A stretch of DNA of 64,000 nucleotides from Nitrospirae bacterium MYbin3 (lineage in GTDB: Bacteria; Nitrospirota; Thermodesulfovibrionia; Thermodesulfovibrionales; Dissulfurispiraceae): the NCBI GenBank assembly GCA_002753335.1, contig PEAD01000002.1, forward strand, positions 62,001-126,000, written 5' to 3'. Below are positions 62,702 to 64,000 of the stretch, one piece after another (within the stretch, counting starts at the first letter, position 1; every line of letters starts with the position of its first letter). The notes beneath the pieces were generated by a model. That model did not search any database, was not told where the DNA came from, and saw only the letters and a program-made list of their open reading frames with translations. The position numbers were made by a program, and so were the translations under genes.

Positions 62702-64000
62702 TTACCTATCAATTATTGTGCAACTTGAAGCATTAACGACTGTTAACCCTATACAATTATTCCCGTCAGTATCCAACCCTTTTAGTCCTGCATCAGTATA
62801 AGAACAAGATGGAGTATCACTATCGCATCTTGGACTTGTTGAATAAAGTTTAAGGTCCTGTCCATTAGTAATAAGCTCTGTATTTGCAGTAATAGGATTA
62901 GGCGCGCAAGCGCCAGTGCCTAATCTGTAATAAGTATTTCCAGGTTGGGTGTTCCAAATACTTATTCGTGTACCAGAACAGTTTGCTGGCAAAAATGTCG
63001 CAATCACTGTACAGTTTGCGGTTATCGCGCTCGTTGTATAGGTGAATGCCGCCGTTCCATTTGCTGGAGATCCTCCGCAGGTGCCGCTCATAGTTGCTGT
63101 GAAAGTAGCATTGGGTGTTACCGTGATGCTTGCGGTTCCATTATAGTTGACTGTTTGGCTTGCTCCGATTGTGCCGCCGGTGCCTACACGTGAAGTAGTA
63201 ACCGTATATTGTCTTGTAGCGCTGCAACTAGCGGTAGTGCCGCCATTAGATCCGGTGCACTGCCATGTGTAAGTTGATGTATTAGGTGTTACTGATGTTG
63301 GGGTGCCTGCAGAGCACAAATTAGTTGGTGTTGAGGTGAACGAACTGCCATTGTCTGTGCCACATGTGCCGTTTACGGAGGTTGCTATGGCTGCTGAGCA
63401 ACTGCCAGTGTCTCCTGTAGAATTTGTTAGGTTTAAAGTATAAGTCCCGGGAGTAACAGCTCCATTGCACGAATAGCTGCCGTCGTTAACACTGGTAGCA
63501 TTGGCGCATGCAGTACCGGATGAAGGCGCTCCGGTAGCTGGCGACCATGATATGGCAACAGGACCGTTATTTGTTGTATAGCTAAATGTGGATGTTCCCC
63601 CCGCGGCTGGAACAGGCGTTCCACTTATTGTGCATGTTGGATTAGGTACAGCAAACGGGACATAATAGACAGTGTCTTTGATTCCTCCATCACTTTGCCC
63701 ACCAATAACATACAGATAACCATTATTCACCACACTTGTATGGTGCTCACGGAGCTGGCTTGTACTTGAATTGTCTTTTATCGATGTAGTTTCTTTCCAG
63801 GTTCCGATAGACCCGTCAGTATTTATAGGAGCATAATAAACTGTATCACGTCGTGGGCTCCATCCACCAATAACATACATATAACCGTTGTTCACTGCGC
63901 TTGTGTGAAGATAACGATTTTGGGTTGTACTTGAGTTGTCTTTTATCGATGTTGTTTCTTTCCAAGTTCCGATAGACCCGTCAGCATTTATAGGGGAGTA
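62702..64000 (-). CDS. Large secreted protein with Kelch-like repeats and Ig-like Cys-rich domains, 3' part
   Basis: The frame is open to the right edge; at least 432 codons lie in the window. The N-terminal visible part has two and a fraction 55-residue repeats (NNGYMYVIGGW, then NTDGSIGTWKETTSIKDN, shown in part) typical of Kelch/beta-propeller blades, repeated at 165-bp spacing with near-identical DNA. Then follow Ser/Thr/Gly-rich Ig-like domains with paired cysteines (about 85-330) and a C-terminal block with several more cysteines. No anchor, transmembrane helix or sorting signal is visible at the C-terminus. An adhesin or extracellular protein is likely; substrate unknown. Confidence 0.75.
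   Translation of the reverse strand, partial: YSPINADGSIGTWKETTSIKDNSSTTQNRYLHTSAVNNGYMYVIGGWSPRRDTVYYAPINTDGSIGTWKETTSIKDNSSTSQLREHHTSVVNNGYLYVIGGQSDGGIKDTVYYVPFAVPNPTCTISGTPVPAAGGTSTFSYTTNNGPVAISWSPATGAPSSGTACANATSVNDGSYSCNGAVTPGTYTLNLTNSTGDTGSCSAAIATSVNGTCGTDNGSSFTSTPTNLCSAGTPTSVTPNTSTYTWQCTGSNGGTTASCSATRQYTVTTSRVGTGGTIGASQTVNYNGTASITVTPNATFTATMSGTCGGSPANGTAAFTYTTSAITANCTVIATFLPANCSGTRISIWNTQPGNTYYRLGTGACAPNPITANTELITNGQDLKLYSTSPRCDSDTPSCSYTDAGLKGLDTDGNNCIGLTVVNASSCTIIDR

Noticed and set aside
1-64000. CRISPR array, insertion sequence, prophage or rRNA
   Set aside because: No regularly spaced repeats other than the coding Kelch repeats, no transposase or integrase frames, and no rRNA sequence were found.

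Overview
The window is chromosomal DNA from a Gram-negative (diderm, LPS-making) bacterium with a largely anaerobic, iron-sulfur-rich metabolism. It encodes LptD, a Tol system, SecD/SecF/YajC, a TolC-type outer-membrane channel, an NfnAB-type transhydrogenase and small ferredoxin proteins. The gene mix and the trpB-trpA-accD-folC order recall Desulfobacterota (Geobacter-like) and Nitrospirota genomes. I infer one of these lineages but cannot fix the taxon from sequence alone. Genes are tightly packed with many 1-20 bp overlaps, and no stretch longer than about 210 bp lacks a gene.

Layout. 1-2190 (minus): lysine/peptidoglycan genes lysA, dapF and the start of dapA. 2311-3780: a DegP/HtrA protease, followed by a convergent gap whose ends are complementary (possible structured RNA). 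3987-5256: a divergent pair, an arginase-fold protein and a four-helix EamA/SMR-like transporter. 5368-7698: nfnA-nfnB. 7709-9261 (minus): a GT9 glycosyltransferase and a DUF4337-like membrane protein. 9391-11215: surE and an HD-GYP protein. 11228-15407 (minus): tolQ-tolR-tolA-tolB-pfk. 15568-17539: a soluble PAS chemoreceptor, a ferredoxin and endonuclease III. 17578-21791: a MacAB/Lol-like export operon. 21798-24292: a TPR protein, tRNA-Phe(GAA) and a CNT nucleoside transporter. 24381-34030: an MSHA-type pilus/type II secretion assembly operon (mshI-J-K-L-E-G-M-N order) whose secretin gene carries an in-frame TAA. 34027-40302: a lytic transglycosylase, yajC-secD-secF, recJ and a zinc alcohol dehydrogenase. 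40306-48595: a GAF/HD-GYP protein and an ArsR-controlled TolC/adaptor/RND efflux operon ending in a DUF2892 protein and a NapH-like ferredoxin. 48599-50990: an unknown gene, an atypical PlsC-type acyltransferase, a CRP-family regulator and a frameshifted PilZ gene. 50997-59344 (minus): purB, truB, lptD, folC, accD, trpA, trpB, all overlapping or nearly so. 59494-61456: a second TrpB (TrpB2) with trpF. 61443-64000 (minus): queF, three small accessory proteins (DUF2283, YgiT zinc finger, DUF4258) and the 3' part of a large secreted protein with 55-residue Kelch-like repeats.

How the parts connect. Several genes point to cyclic-di-GMP control of the surface: two HD-GYP proteins, a PilZ protein and the MshEN-type N-terminus of the pilus ATPase. 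Envelope building is heavily represented (Tol, LptD, Sec, Mac/Lol-like ABC, RND, lytic transglycosylase, acyltransferase). The most noteworthy sequence-level oddities are the TAA in the secretin, the C8 frameshift in the PilZ gene, and a trpB that has no ATG/GTG/TTG start but a well-placed ATC behind a strong ribosome-binding site.
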